Source of the DNA: UBA1081 sp045537555
GTDB lineage: Bacteria > Bacillota > Clostridia > Oscillospirales > Acutalibacteraceae
Length of the DNA: 64,000 bases
Direction: 5' to 3'
Assembly: GCA_045537555.1 (NCBI GenBank)
Contig: JAZSPR010000146.1
Span: 62,001 to 126,000, forward strand
Both the position numbers and the translations under genes were made by a program. The first letter of the stretch is position 1; the number at the start of each line of letters is the position of its first letter. Below, piece after piece: positions 1 to 8,526 of the stretch. The notes beneath the pieces are model-generated. The model searched no databases. It saw nothing but the letters and a program-made list of their open reading frames with translations, and was not told the origin of the DNA.

Positions 1-255
1 GCAACGGCTCTTGTCATTATGACAATGCTGACAATCGGTGTTGTAGCTTTTGCGGCAGAGGGTACTCCTGTTGCTTATGCAGATTTTGAAAGTATTTTCA
101 CGGCTCTGCAGGGACAGATTTCTGTAAGTACAATTGTCGGTGTTCTTGCTGCTGTTACAGGTGCCTGTGTCGGTCTTGTCTTTATGTGGTGGGGACTTCG
201 CAAAGTTGTTGCAATGCTTATGTCTGCATTCCGTAAAGGTAAAATGTCTGTATAA
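1..255 (+). CDS. Inovirus-type major coat protein (5' end outside window)
   Basis: The reading frame is open to the window edge, so the true start lies upstream. A hydrophobic signal segment ends in an AFA-AEG cleavage-like site near residue 18. The mature part of about 66 residues has an acidic/amphipathic N-terminus, one hydrophobic helix (VGVLAAVTGACVGLVFMWW) and a basic C-terminus (RKVV...FRKGKMSV). That is the classic layout of filamentous phage coat subunits, where the basic end faces the ssDNA. It is followed by the Zot-like assembly ATPase, which supports the call. Assignment rests on architecture, not on a recognised sequence family. Confidence 0.75.
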   Translation, partial: ATALVIMTMLTIGVVAFAAEGTPVAYADFESIFTALQGQISVSTIVGVLAAVTGACVGLVFMWWGLRKVVAMLMSAFRKGKMSV

Positions 256-321
256 ACAGATAATTGAAAATTTTGGCGGTGGGTGGAACTCACCGCCATA
301 TTTTATAAGGAGTGTTTTGTT

Positions 322-1035
322 ATGTCTGAAATTAAAGAATTTACTGCAGGCAGTTTAAATCCAAAGAAAATTATTGATACATTTACCTACAAAATACGAT
401 TTGCACGTGATAACCCTGATTATTTCTATCCTGCAGGTATATGGGTCTTTACAGGACCGCAGGGGAGTGGAAAAACACTTTCTGCAGTTCAATGTCTGCA
501 GAAAATTTGTAAACGTTATCCTAAAGCAATTGTTTGTACAAATATGGAAGTAAAAGGAATTGAAAATACAATTATTGAATTTACTGACTATAGTCAGTTA
601 TCAGAGCTTTCAAACGGAGTAGAGGGAGTTATTTTCTTTCTTGATGAAATTCATATTTTATGGAATTCTCTTGAAAGTAAAGATATACCCATTTCAGAAA
701 TGGCTTGTTTTTGTCAGATGCGTAAAAACAGAAGAGTTATCATCGGAACAAGTCAGGTATATAACAGAATAACAAAGCCAATCAGAGAACAGTTACAGTA
801 TCTGATTGACTGTAAAAATTTCTTTGATTGTATTCAGGTCAATACGCTTCTTGACCCTGCAGATGCAATTGAACAGAACGGTCATGTGCAATGTCGTTCT
901 CTCGGAACTCAGATATGGTTTCATAGTCCTGATTTGTATAAGTCATATGAAACATTAAATAAAATCAGTCGTATTGAACGTAAAGAAAAGACAAATGAAA
1001 GGCAGGTGGGGAAGTATGTACGAGCTCGCCATTAA
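322..1035 (+). CDS. Zot/pI-like filamentous phage assembly ATPase
   Basis: 237 aa. The start is set at ATG 322, with AAGGAG at 307-312 and 9-nt spacing, rather than the upstream ATG at 283. Near residue 48 is a P-loop (GPQGSGKT), and near residue 110 a Walker B-like hydrophobic run ending in DE (FFLDEIHILW). This is the Zot domain that powers extrusion of filamentous phage through the membrane. No C-terminal membrane helix is evident, unlike Gram-negative pI, so anchoring may depend on one of the small downstream membrane proteins. It overlaps the next gene by 20 nt, consistent with translational coupling. Confidence 0.85.
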   Translation: MSEIKEFTAGSLNPKKIIDTFTYKIRFARDNPDYFYPAGIWVFTGPQGSGKTLSAVQCLQKICKRYPKAIVCTNMEVKGIENTIIEFTDYSQLSELSNGVEGVIFFLDEIHILWNSLESKDIPISEMACFCQMRKNRRVIIGTSQVYNRITKPIREQLQYLIDCKNFFDCIQVNTLLDPADAIEQNGHVQCRSLGTQIWFHSPDLYKSYETLNKISRIERKEKTNERQVGKYVRARH

Positions 1036-1156
1036 TTGCATGACAGAACTGTTGACGGTTGCTATTCCTATTGCGATTGTCTTTGAACTTGGCAACCTGA
1101 TTGTCGGTACGTTTATGAGAGCAGCATTCGGAGGTAAGTTATGGTTCGGAAAGTAA
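1016..1156 (+). CDS. Small inovirus membrane protein
   Basis: 46 aa starting at ATG 1016, inside the end of the Zot-like gene and preceded by a purine-rich ggtggggaag. It has a single hydrophobic segment (LLTVAIPIAIVFELGNLIV) and a basic tail (GGKLWFGK). Its end overlaps the next gene start by 16 nt, so it sits in a translationally coupled string. Size and topology resemble minor coat or assembly-partner proteins of filamentous phages; no specific family is recognised. Confidence 0.55.
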   Translation: MYELAINCMTELLTVAIPIAIVFELGNLIVGTFMRAAFGGKLWFGK

Positions 1157-1644
1157 TCTGTACTTCTGCTGTTGTGCTGTTGCTGTTTTGCGTAGCAACA
1201 GCAACAGCATCAGCTGAAGATGTTTATGAAGGTACTATTTCAAGTACATTTTATTCTATAGCTGAAGAAATACCGATTTCACCACTTGATGATTATGTAT
1301 TTTTTCGTTCAACACAGTATAACTATGTTCTTCTTGTTGGTGATATTGAGTATTCTCGTAATAAGTTTTCTCTTGTTTCTGACGGAAAAATTTATACTAT
1401 AACTCAGGCTTCAGGAACGGGTTATTCATCGTCACATTATAAATATACTGTTTCTGATGTATCAAGTTATACCGTAAATACAAATGGAATTCTTGTTTAT
1501 TCAAATCTTGGTGGTTATCCTGATTTATATAAAGATGAAATATTTGATTTTATGACAATGTTTCTTTTGTTAATTATAGGTTTGTGTGCCTTTATACGCC
1601 CCATATTTGCATTTACAATGCGATTGAAAGGAAGATATGTGTGA
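1141..1644 (+). CDS. Secreted, membrane-anchored inovirus protein
   Basis: 167 aa. It has an N-terminal signal peptide (VICTSAVVLLLFCVATATASA), a Ser/Tyr-rich extracellular middle, and a C-terminal membrane helix (MTMFLLLIIGLCAFI) followed by a basic end (MRLKGRYV). The topology (outside domain, C-terminal anchor) matches minor virion proteins of filamentous phages. It overlaps the following GTG-started gene by 4 nt. No known family is recognised. Confidence 0.6.
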   Translation: MVRKVICTSAVVLLLFCVATATASAEDVYEGTISSTFYSIAEEIPISPLDDYVFFRSTQYNYVLLVGDIEYSRNKFSLVSDGKIYTITQASGTGYSSSHYKYTVSDVSSYTVNTNGILVYSNLGGYPDLYKDEIFDFMTMFLLLIIGLCAFIRPIFAFTMRLKGRYV

Positions 1645-3332
1645 AAAAGATATTCTGTATTTTAACGGTTGTAGTCCTTATTTTTGCACTTGCTGTTACA
1701 TCGTTTGCATATTATCCGATTGTATCTGTAAAGTCTTCAGATTGGGATATTATTACTCGTAATATGACTTCTTGTGTATATCCTAAAATTACCGAACGAT
1801 TTAATGAAATTGTGTATCAATATGCTGAATTAAATGGAGAAACTTATTATTATTCATATAACGATGTATGGGATTATCCGTGGGTTAGCGAATCAACATT
1901 TAATATACCTGCTTTAAATTTTGATAAATCAGGTATGGCATTCGGTGATGAACCTACAGATACAATTGTATTTTCTTCAGGATATGATATTTATGTTGCA
2001 TTTTTATATAATGGTTTTGATAATGTTTATTTATCAAGTAAAGGTCAATTAACTTTTTATTTAGAAAATGCTACTGAAGTTGATATTTACAGATGTTCTT
2101 ATCCTTTTACTTCATGGAGTTTTTTGGGTTATTTTGATTGGTATGATTTTGATTCTTATGAATTAGAAGTAAATGAGTTTGGAATTAAAGACGAGTGTGA
2201 AATTATATGGTCGACTTTAGATATAAAATTATATCCTGATATTTTAATTCATAAAGCAGATACTTCTGCTGTTACTTCAGCATCACATACTATGAAATAT
2301 AAAGAACCTATTTTTGCGTTTACAGGTGATATGTATTTTAAAGTTTCTGATTCTGATTTGAAATTTTTGAGTAGTGGAGCATGTGCAATGCGTCTTGATA
2401 ATTTCGGTATGATTGTCGGTACATATTCAGAATACTATACTTATACTTTTATAATTGACATTTGGGATAAAACAAATGAAAAATTGATTGACCAAATTAT
2501 TATATCAGATGCACAAAATGTCAGTTTAGAAGCAGGTGAGTGTGTATTTGATGATTATGTAATATTTTCAGAATTTGAATATGATGAATCTGTTGTATCA
2601 TCTGATTATATGGTTGAACTTTCATTTCTTTATGCTACGAATGGTATGAATTTGTTTTTCCCGGGTACATTTGATATTGTAGAATTTGAAAGTTATGAAG
2701 AAGATATGGAACATCAGGAAGTTGTTGGAGCTATATCTGATGCATCATCAGTCATTACAGGTGCTATTTCTGATGCAAAAACTGACCTTGCCGATGAGAT
2801 AAGTAATGCGGCAACTGATATTTCAGATTCGATTAATTCACAGACTGATATTATTTCTGATGAAATAAAGAAATCAACTGATAGTATCAATGATAAACTT
2901 GATGATGTAGGGGATAGTATCAATGATAAACTTGAAGATACTAAAAACGGGCTTCTTGAAGGTATAAAAGGCTTTTTTATCCCTTCTGATGATACTATGG
3001 AAGATATAGACAAACAATGGGATGAATTATTAAAAACTCGTTTTGGGGCATTGTACGAAGTCTCAGACATTATTTTAGACTTTGGAAGTAATCTGACTTG
3101 GGAATATATTCAAACAGCAGGGCAAAAGAATACAATTACAATGCCTGAAGTTAAAGTTAATTTCGGTAACACCCCATTTACATTTGGCGGTTATGAAGTT
3201 TCAATCATTCCTGCAGGATTTGATGTTCTTGTAACAGCAGTTAAAGGTATAACATCAATTGTTTGTACATTTTTGTTTATTAACTCTCTTAGAAATAAAT
3301 ATGAGAAATTAATTGGGGGTACTGCGGCATGA
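1641..3332 (+). CDS. Large pIII-like adsorption/minor coat protein
   Basis: 563 aa. The start is set at GTG 1641 (AAAGGAAG just upstream), because this gives a clean signal peptide KKIFCILTVVVLIFALAVTSFA. A roughly 350-residue Tyr/Ser/Asp-rich extracellular region follows. Residues about 370-460 form a helical repeat region (ISDAxSxITGAISDAK, DSINDKLDD), then there is a conserved-looking membrane-proximal domain and a C-terminal helix (VTAVKGITSIVCTFLFI). Position and topology fit the host-recognition/release protein of a filamentous phage. Function is inferred from position and layout. Confidence 0.65.
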   Translation: MKKIFCILTVVVLIFALAVTSFAYYPIVSVKSSDWDIITRNMTSCVYPKITERFNEIVYQYAELNGETYYYSYNDVWDYPWVSESTFNIPALNFDKSGMAFGDEPTDTIVFSSGYDIYVAFLYNGFDNVYLSSKGQLTFYLENATEVDIYRCSYPFTSWSFLGYFDWYDFDSYELEVNEFGIKDECEIIWSTLDIKLYPDILIHKADTSAVTSASHTMKYKEPIFAFTGDMYFKVSDSDLKFLSSGACAMRLDNFGMIVGTYSEYYTYTFIIDIWDKTNEKLIDQIIISDAQNVSLEAGECVFDDYVIFSEFEYDESVVSSDYMVELSFLYATNGMNLFFPGTFDIVEFESYEEDMEHQEVVGAISDASSVITGAISDAKTDLADEISNAATDISDSINSQTDIISDEIKKSTDSINDKLDDVGDSINDKLEDTKNGLLEGIKGFFIPSDDTMEDIDKQWDELLKTRFGALYEVSDIILDFGSNLTWEYIQTAGQKNTITMPEVKVNFGNTPFTFGGYEVSIIPAGFDVLVTAVKGITSIVCTFLFINSLRNKYEKLIGGTAA

Positions 3333-3601
3333 TTATTGAAGCTCTGATGTCCTTGTTGATTAAAATATTTTCTTTATTGACATCTGCAATCAGTATTCCT
3401 AATTTACCCGATTCTGTATCAACGTTTATGTCTGATGCGTTGTCATATATTTTGACAGGTCTTCAGATTCTTGCAGTATATACAAATCTTGAATATCTGC
3501 TTGTATTGTTCGGTCTTATTATTGCAATTGATATTGGTATTCATGTCTATCATTTTGTGATGTGGGTACTTCGTAAAATTCCGATGTTGGGGATTTCATA
3601 G
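3329..3601 (+). CDS. Inovirus membrane protein
   Basis: 90 aa. The start overlaps the preceding stop as ATGA. It has two or three hydrophobic segments (ALMSLLIKIFSLL; LLVLFGLIIAIDIGIHVYHFV) and a basic C-terminus. It is the last gene of the morphogenesis string and may act in virion assembly or release with the pIII-like protein. No specific family is recognised. Confidence 0.55.
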   Translation: MIIEALMSLLIKIFSLLTSAISIPNLPDSVSTFMSDALSYILTGLQILAVYTNLEYLLVLFGLIIAIDIGIHVYHFVMWVLRKIPMLGIS

Positions 3602-3623
3602 TCGAGTAATTTTCTTAGTTATA

Positions 3624-3647
3624 TTATAAATATTATAATAATTATAA
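3624..3647. repeat. Three TTATAA iterons, 9-bp period
   Basis: TTATAA occurs at 3624, 3633 and 3642, exactly 9 bp apart, in the AT-rich gap between the structural genes and rep. It is a plausible replication-origin or Rep-binding element, by inference from position. Confidence 0.45.
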
Positions 3648-3665
3648 ACTTACTTGATTATAGCC

Positions 3666-3691
3666 TCAATTTTCACTCATTTTAAAATTGA
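3666..3691. promoter_or_regulatory. 8-bp inverted repeat upstream of rep
   Basis: TCAATTTT (3666-3673) and AAAATTGA (3684-3691) form a perfect 8-bp stem with a 10-nt loop, ending just before the rep ribosome-binding site (AGGTGAG, 3694-3700). It could be the nick-site hairpin or an operator. No conserved nick motif was recognised. Confidence 0.4.
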
Positions 3692-3704
3692 ATAGGTGAG
3701 TTAA

Positions 3705-4523
3705 TTGTTTGAGTTATACTATAATCAACGGATAAAAATTTATCCGAATGGTATGAAAGTTATAACTACATTTAACAAGACGGTTTTCAATCCCTTACAT
3801 CATAAAAAAGATAGTTTCGATAGGGAACCACCGTCTGAGCCTTTACCGTTCGGACCCGACATTTCCGTACGATTGGATAATTTAAAAAGAGCAAAGGAGA
3901 AGGTTTTTGACATGGCTTTTATGAATAAATTTGACTATTTTGCAACTCTCACATTTGATGATAGAAAGGTTGATTCTAAAGATGCTGAAGCTGTTCATCG
4001 TGTTATGACAAAATGGTTTAATAATATGGTGTACAGACATAATTGTAAATATTTGGCAGTTCCTGAGTATCATAAATCAGGTCGAATACATTGGCATATG
4101 CTTATTTCAGGTGATTTAAACCTTGTTGATTCAGGTACAGTTTTGATTCCTGAACGTGATAAACCTGTTCGGTTAGAATATGCGAAAAGAATTTGCCATG
4201 ATATGGCAAAAAGTAAAACAGTTTATAACCTTAAAAATTGGCATTATGGTTTCAGTACAGTTATTAGATTTACAGAATGCGAAGACGGAGCAGACGGAAC
4301 TACAGCAATTGCAAAATATCTGACAAAGTATCTTACTAAAGATATAGCAAAAATCTTGTCTCATTATTATTATGCAGGGGGACATCTGGAACGTGACGTT
4401 CCGACAGAATACAGGAATGTTTGTTATGACCTTATTGATGTTCTTGAAAATAAAATTTCAGGTTCTGATTTATCAGTAAAATATCAAACAATTGTACCGG
4501 AGCGACTTAATGAAACAATCTGA
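3705..4523 (+). CDS. HUH-type rolling-circle replication initiator
   Basis: 272 aa with a TTG start preceded by AGGTGAG; an alternative ATG is at 3753. Motif 1 is FATLTF (about residue 84). The metal-binding HUH motif is GRIHWHMLISG (about residue 127). The catalytic Tyr motif is AKYLTKYLTKD (about residue 205). It should nick and rejoin one strand of the replicative form to start ssDNA synthesis in the cytoplasm. The iterons and inverted repeat just upstream are the likely origin. It overlaps the next small gene by 14 nt. Confidence 0.85.
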   Translation: MFELYYNQRIKIYPNGMKVITTFNKTVFNPLHHKKDSFDREPPSEPLPFGPDISVRLDNLKRAKEKVFDMAFMNKFDYFATLTFDDRKVDSKDAEAVHRVMTKWFNNMVYRHNCKYLAVPEYHKSGRIHWHMLISGDLNLVDSGTVLIPERDKPVRLEYAKRICHDMAKSKTVYNLKNWHYGFSTVIRFTECEDGADGTTAIAKYLTKYLTKDIAKILSHYYYAGGHLERDVPTEYRNVCYDLIDVLENKISGSDLSVKYQTIVPERLNETI

Positions 4524-4731
4524 AATAAATGAAATTGCAAGATTTTTTTATAATGAATCAAATCGAATTGAAAATTTATTTATTGTGAAATGGAATAACA
4601 TATTTTCATTACGCAAATTCGATACACTTGATTTGTTAGATTTGATTGAATTATCTGTTCAAATGGATTATCTTACATACATTCAGAATCGTGTACAAAA
4701 TGTAATGGAGTACATGAAAGATATTAGTTGA
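4510..4731 (+). CDS. Small protein downstream of Rep, unknown
   Basis: 73 aa. The start is at ATG 4510 (GGAG at 4499-4502) inside the end of rep. The protein is charged and helical, with no signal peptide and no Cys motif. Coupling to rep suggests a copy-control or replication accessory role, but nothing in the sequence proves it. The next gene's -35 box overlaps its last codons. Confidence 0.5.
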   Translation: MKQSEINEIARFFYNESNRIENLFIVKWNNIFSLRKFDTLDLLDLIELSVQMDYLTYIQNRVQNVMEYMKDIS

Positions 4732-4756
4732 CAACGGACAAACTTTATGATATAAT
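4728..4756 (+). promoter_or_regulatory. Consensus sigma-A promoter of the recombinase gene
   Basis: TTGACA (4728-4733), a 17-nt spacer, and TATAAT (4751-4756): a perfect match to the vegetative consensus. It lies 55 nt before the recombinase ATG and marks the junction between the inovirus genes and the next unit. Confidence 0.85.
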
Positions 4757-4758
4757 TA

Positions 4759-4778
4759 TACAAAATTAATATTTTGTA
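4759..4778. promoter_or_regulatory. Perfect inverted repeat at the +1 region
   Basis: TACAAAAT-TAAT-ATTTTGTA starts 3 nt after the -10 box. It is a likely operator covering the transcription start, or a leader hairpin. A recombination core (dif-like) role was considered, but the arms do not match the Xer arm consensus. Confidence 0.5.
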
Positions 4779-4811
4779 CAATAAAGGGAAGTTTGAACGG
4801 AGGAAAATCTG

Positions 4812-5777
4812 ATGATTAATTATAATCCTGATTATGAAGCAATACCAACGCTTTTATGTGATTATTTGCATTATATTGATGCAATAAAAAACCGTTCTCA
4901 AAAAACGGTTTTTGAATACGCATTGAATCTGCGAGAGTTTATTACATATGTTGCTGTGGATAAAAAATTAACTGACAAAAAAAATCCTGATATCAGATTC
5001 TGTGATATTGAATTTTTTAAAAATATTTCTCTTAATGATGCATATAAATTTTTGTCATACTGCAAAAACGAAAAATTAAACAGCCCGACAACACGTTCAA
5101 GAAAAACCGTTGCAATAAGACAATTTTTCAAATATCTTTCTGAAAACAGACGGGTTATTGATTTTAATCCTATGAAAATGCTTGATTCACCGAAAACAAA
5201 CAAAAGTTTGCCTAAATATCTTACACTTGATCAAAGTATTGATCTGCTAAAAGCAATTGACGGAAAAAACAAAGAACGTGATTATGCTATTCTTACATTA
5301 TTCCTGAATTGCGGTTTACGATTATCAGAACTTGTAGGTCTTAATTATACGGACATACGTTCGGACGGCTCAATGCGAGTTACCGGTAAAGGCAATAAAG
5401 AGAGGGTTGTTTACCTGAACAACGCCTGTATTAATGCAATTGAAAGATACATGCATGTAAGACCTGTTGACGGTGTTGAAGATAAAAATGCTTTATTCTT
5501 ATCCTCAAGACTTAAAAGAATAAGCCCGAAAACCGTTCAGCATCTTGTTAAAGTATTTCTTGAAAAAGCAGGTATCGGCGACCTCGGTTTATCAACACAT
5601 AAGCTTCGTCATACAGCCGCAACACTTATGTATCAATACGGTGATGCTGATGTTCTTGTACTTAAAGATATTCTCGGACATGAAAATCTTTCAACAACAG
5701 AAATATACACTCATATTGTTGATGAACAACGAAAAACGGCAATTGAGAATAACCCGCTTGCAAAAATCGACACCTGA
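4812..5777 (+). CDS. Tyrosine recombinase, XerC/XerD type
   Basis: 321 aa with GGAGG 8 nt before the ATG. An N-terminal SAM-like DNA-binding domain (to about residue 105) is followed by the catalytic domain. Active-site residues are visible: Arg in NCGLRLSEL, Lys in TGKGNKERVV, HKLRH, GHENLSTTEIYTH with His and the nucleophilic Tyr. It closely resembles a conserved chromosomal Xer family of Oscillospirales, so I favour a host dimer-resolution enzyme. Being adjacent to an inovirus, it could also serve as that phage's integrase. It converges on spoIIM with a 1-nt gap and no terminator between. Confidence 0.8.
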   Translation: MINYNPDYEAIPTLLCDYLHYIDAIKNRSQKTVFEYALNLREFITYVAVDKKLTDKKNPDIRFCDIEFFKNISLNDAYKFLSYCKNEKLNSPTTRSRKTVAIRQFFKYLSENRRVIDFNPMKMLDSPKTNKSLPKYLTLDQSIDLLKAIDGKNKERDYAILTLFLNCGLRLSELVGLNYTDIRSDGSMRVTGKGNKERVVYLNNACINAIERYMHVRPVDGVEDKNALFLSSRLKRISPKTVQHLVKVFLEKAGIGDLGLSTHKLRHTAATLMYQYGDADVLVLKDILGHENLSTTEIYTHIVDEQRKTAIENNPLAKIDT

Positions 5778-5778
5778 A

Positions 5779-6384
5779 TCATGACAATAAATTTCCGAAT
5801 ATTATTATAAAAAATGCTTCAGATATCGAACCAAGCAATATAAACAATGATATTATTATATTTTTATAAATAAATTTACGCAATAAAATGTTGTTCTGAT
5901 TTTTTTCATAAATCAATGATAAAATATCTACAGATTGTAATATGCTAAAATCTGATGAAAAAAGTAATGCAACCGCATAAATTATGTTTGAAGGAAAAGC
6001 TGTAAGCAAATACATTCCTATTCCTGACATTCCGAATTCAGAAACATAATAAGCACAACAGCTTCCGATACCGAATCCCTTTAATACAATTGAAAAGATT
6101 ACTGAAGGAATTCCTATACTGCTGAATCCTGAAACAAAAATTAAAATCAGTAATAATATGTTTATAATAAATGAATTAAAAAATATATGTGTAAATGACT
6201 TTGTATTATAATATATATTATTGAAAATACTGATAAAAAATTCTTTGTTCTGATTTGTCAATGAAATTCCGAAAATTATCGCACTAAAAAATACTGAGAG
6301 AAGAATAATCATTATTTTGACTTCCCTCTCCTGCTGTGAATCCAAAGTTATTCTTTTCCTGAAATTTATTGTTTTTAAAGTCAT
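5779..6384 (-). CDS. spoIIM: Stage II sporulation protein M-like membrane protein
   Basis: 201 aa with GGGAG upstream of the ATG. It has about five hydrophobic helices. The segment LLILIFVSGFSSIGIPSVI then LKGFGIG is characteristic of SpoIIM. In spore formers SpoIIM scaffolds SpoIIP and SpoIID in the septal membrane to thin peptidoglycan during engulfment. The gene sits next to a Xer gene, and Bacillus also has spoIIM close to xerD/ripX. Presence does not prove that this strain sporulates. Confidence 0.75.
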   Translation of the reverse strand: MTLKTINFRKRITLDSQQEREVKIMIILLSVFFSAIIFGISLTNQNKEFFISIFNNIYYNTKSFTHIFFNSFIINILLLILIFVSGFSSIGIPSVIFSIVLKGFGIGSCCAYYVSEFGMSGIGMYLLTAFPSNIIYAVALLFSSDFSILQSVDILSLIYEKNQNNILLRKFIYKNIIISLFILLGSISEAFFIIIFGNLLS

Positions 6385-6399
6385 TTTTATCTCCCTGAT

Positions 6400-6789
6400 T
6401 TATTTTCTTTTCATGTTGATACCCGTAACACAACCGATAAAACAGAATATGAATGAAATCGGAATTATCAGTATCAGTTTTAAACTGAAAATATATTTAT
6501 TGAATGAAAGATAAATAAACAGAAATAATATGATCAGGATAATACCTGTTATAAAACCGTTTATAAGTTTTTTGTTTGTTGATTTATGAGCAGAAATTAA
6601 AGCAGAAACAAAAATACTTAATGCCGAAATAAAGTAATTTAACAAAAAGAGATAATTTTTCTCAATATTCACATTAAGCATAATGATTGAAGATAAAGAT
6701 GATAAAAAAATGAATACAATTAATCCTGTCATTACACTTATCAATAAGTTGGTGACAGGTTTTTTCGTTGTTTTTCTGAATTCTGACAT
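6400..6789 (-). CDS. TIGR04086-type four-helix membrane protein
   Basis: 129 aa with four predicted membrane helices, a basic N-terminus and MKRK at the C-terminus. The TIGR04086 family of unknown function is typically found beside yajC in Clostridia, which matches here. Its Shine-Dalgarno (GGAGG, 7 nt from ATG) is buried in the terminator-like hairpin at 6791-6826, so translation may be held low unless the hairpin opens. Confidence 0.65.
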   Translation of the reverse strand: MSEFRKTTKKPVTNLLISVMTGLIVFIFLSSLSSIIMLNVNIEKNYLFLLNYFISALSIFVSALISAHKSTNKKLINGFITGIILIILFLFIYLSFNKYIFSLKLILIIPISFIFCFIGCVTGINMKRK

Positions 6790-6826
6790 AAAAAAACCTC
6801 CATATCTGATAAAAGATATGAAGGTT
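6790..6826 (-). terminator. Terminator hairpin containing the next gene's Shine-Dalgarno
   Basis: On the - strand a 12-bp stem (one G-U) with an 8-nt loop is followed by seven U, ending the yajC transcript. The 3' arm GATATGGAGGTT holds the GGAGG of the TIGR04086 gene, whose ATG follows directly. The element can therefore both stop transcription and hide the ribosome-binding site. Confidence 0.75.
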
Positions 6827-6854
6827 AAATTTAAATTATTACAAATGAGAAAGA

Positions 6855-7271
6855 TTATTCTTCTTCCTTATCTGCTTTCTTTGAACGTCTGCCCTTGCCT
6901 TTTTCAGCCTTTTCAGCTTCTTTAGCAGCAGCCTGAGCAGCTCTTTCAGCCTGAAGTCTGTCGTCAGCTGTGTTGTTTGTCTGGATAGCCCAACGTGTGA
7001 TTTTCATTTTGTTTCTGTCAGCACCTGTTTCGATAACAAGTGAATCTTCTTTAACAGTAACAACTCTGCCGCAAATGCCGCCGATTGTTGTGATTTCGTC
7101 ACCAATCTGGATAGCATCACGCATTTCCTGTTCTTCTTTCTGTTTTTTCTTCTGGGGTCTGATCATAACAAAATACATAACACCGAAAAGAGCTACCATA
7201 AGAAGAATTGTTGTCCAAGAATTACCCTGAGCGGGAGTTGCTGCTTCAAGCAGATTAAATGCAAAATTCAT
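6855..7271 (-). CDS. yajC: Preprotein translocase subunit YajC
   Basis: 138 aa with CGGAGG before the ATG. It has a single N-terminal helix (TTILLMVALFGVMYFVMIRP) followed by QKKKQKEEQEMRD and the conserved cytoplasmic core (IQIGDEITTIGGICGRVV). It associates with SecDF in the membrane. The C-terminal 45 residues are an unusually long Ala/Lys/Glu tail compared with a typical YajC of about 90-110 aa. It lies downstream of tgt, as in many bacteria. Confidence 0.93.
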   Translation of the reverse strand: MNFAFNLLEAATPAQGNSWTTILLMVALFGVMYFVMIRPQKKKQKEEQEMRDAIQIGDEITTIGGICGRVVTVKEDSLVIETGADRNKMKITRWAIQTNNTADDRLQAERAAQAAAKEAEKAEKGKGRRSKKADKEEE

Positions 7272-7348
7272 TTTTAAAATCCTCCGAAAATTTACAATGT
7301 AAATAATATTATAATATATTCAATCTGAAATTGCAAGAGTAAAAACGA

Positions 7349-8482
7349 TTATTTTATTCTTTTATCAAGCAGCTCAACATATTTTGAATAAAAATCATCA
7401 AATGTATCATTTTCAAGACTTTCTCTGATTTTTTCCATAAGCTTATTATAGAAATATAAATTATGAGTAACGGCAAGTCTTAATGCAAGAACTTCTTTTG
7501 CTTTGAAGAGATGTCTTATATATCCCTTTGAATGGTTTCGGCATACGGGACAATCACATTCTTCATCAATAGGAGTATCGTCTCTCTCATACTTTGCATT
7601 GTTGAGATTTATTATACCGTGCCATGTATTAAGGTGTCCGTGACGGGCGTTACGGCTGGGCATAACGCAAACAAAAAGGTCAACTCCCCTTTTAACCGAT
7701 TCAAGAATATTACCCGGGGTGCCGACACCCATAAGATATCTTATTTTATCTTTTGGCATGTAGGGTTCAACAGAAGAAATAATACGGTACATGTCTTCTT
7801 TCGGCTCACCGACAGCAAGACCGCCGATTGCATATCCGTCAAGATCAAGTTCTGCAATTTCTTTCATATGTTCAATACGCAGGTCATCGTATGTACAACC
7901 CTGGTTAATTCCGAACAACAACTGATTCTTGTTAATGGTTTCGGGCAATGAGTTAAGACGCGCCATCTCATTTTTACATCTTATGAGCCATCTTGTTGTT
8001 CTCTCGCAGGATTTTTTTGCATAATCATATGTAGCAGGATTTTCAACACATTCGTCAAAAGCCATAGCTATTGTAGAAGCAAGATGAGACTGTATCTGCA
8101 TACTTTCTTCAGGCCCCATAAAAATATGTCTGCCGTCAACATGTGACTGGAAATATACGCCTTCTTCCTTGATTTTTCTCAGTGAAGAAAGTGAGAAAAC
8201 CTGAAATCCGCCGCTATCGGTAAGTATAGGACCGTTCCAGCCGGTAAACTTGTGAAGTCCTCCCATTTCATATACCACATCATCGCCGGGACGGACATGA
8301 AGATGATATGTATTGCACAGCATTACCTGACAATTTATATTCTCAAGATCAAGCGCAGAAAGACCGCCTTTGATTGCGGCACAAGTTGCAACATTCATAA
8401 ATCCGGGAGTTTTTACGGTACCGTGAACGGTTTCAAACTCTCCGAGTCTTGCCGTACCGTTGTTTTTGATTAATTTATACAT
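7349..8482 (-). CDS. tgt: tRNA-guanine transglycosylase
   Basis: 377 aa, full length. It exchanges G34 for preQ1 in tRNAs with GUN anticodons, the first tRNA step of queuosine formation. The active-site loop DSGGFQVFSL and the downstream Asp region (LMGVGTPGNIL, DLFVCVMPSRNARHG) are present. So is the zinc site CDCPVCRNHSKGYIRHL with its following His. It is the first gene of the tgt-yajC pair. Confidence 0.96.
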   Translation of the reverse strand: MYKLIKNNGTARLGEFETVHGTVKTPGFMNVATCAAIKGGLSALDLENINCQVMLCNTYHLHVRPGDDVVYEMGGLHKFTGWNGPILTDSGGFQVFSLSSLRKIKEEGVYFQSHVDGRHIFMGPEESMQIQSHLASTIAMAFDECVENPATYDYAKKSCERTTRWLIRCKNEMARLNSLPETINKNQLLFGINQGCTYDDLRIEHMKEIAELDLDGYAIGGLAVGEPKEDMYRIISSVEPYMPKDKIRYLMGVGTPGNILESVKRGVDLFVCVMPSRNARHGHLNTWHGIINLNNAKYERDDTPIDEECDCPVCRNHSKGYIRHLFKAKEVLALRLAVTHNLYFYNKLMEKIRESLENDTFDDFYSKYVELLDKRIK

Positions 8483-8526
8483 AAAAAACCTCGTTAAATA
8501 ATAATCATTGAATCTCCGAAACTTAT

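Noticed and set aside
4735..4811. dif-type Xer site
   Set aside because: The palindrome is symmetric with a 4-nt spacer and lacks recognisable XerC/XerD arms.
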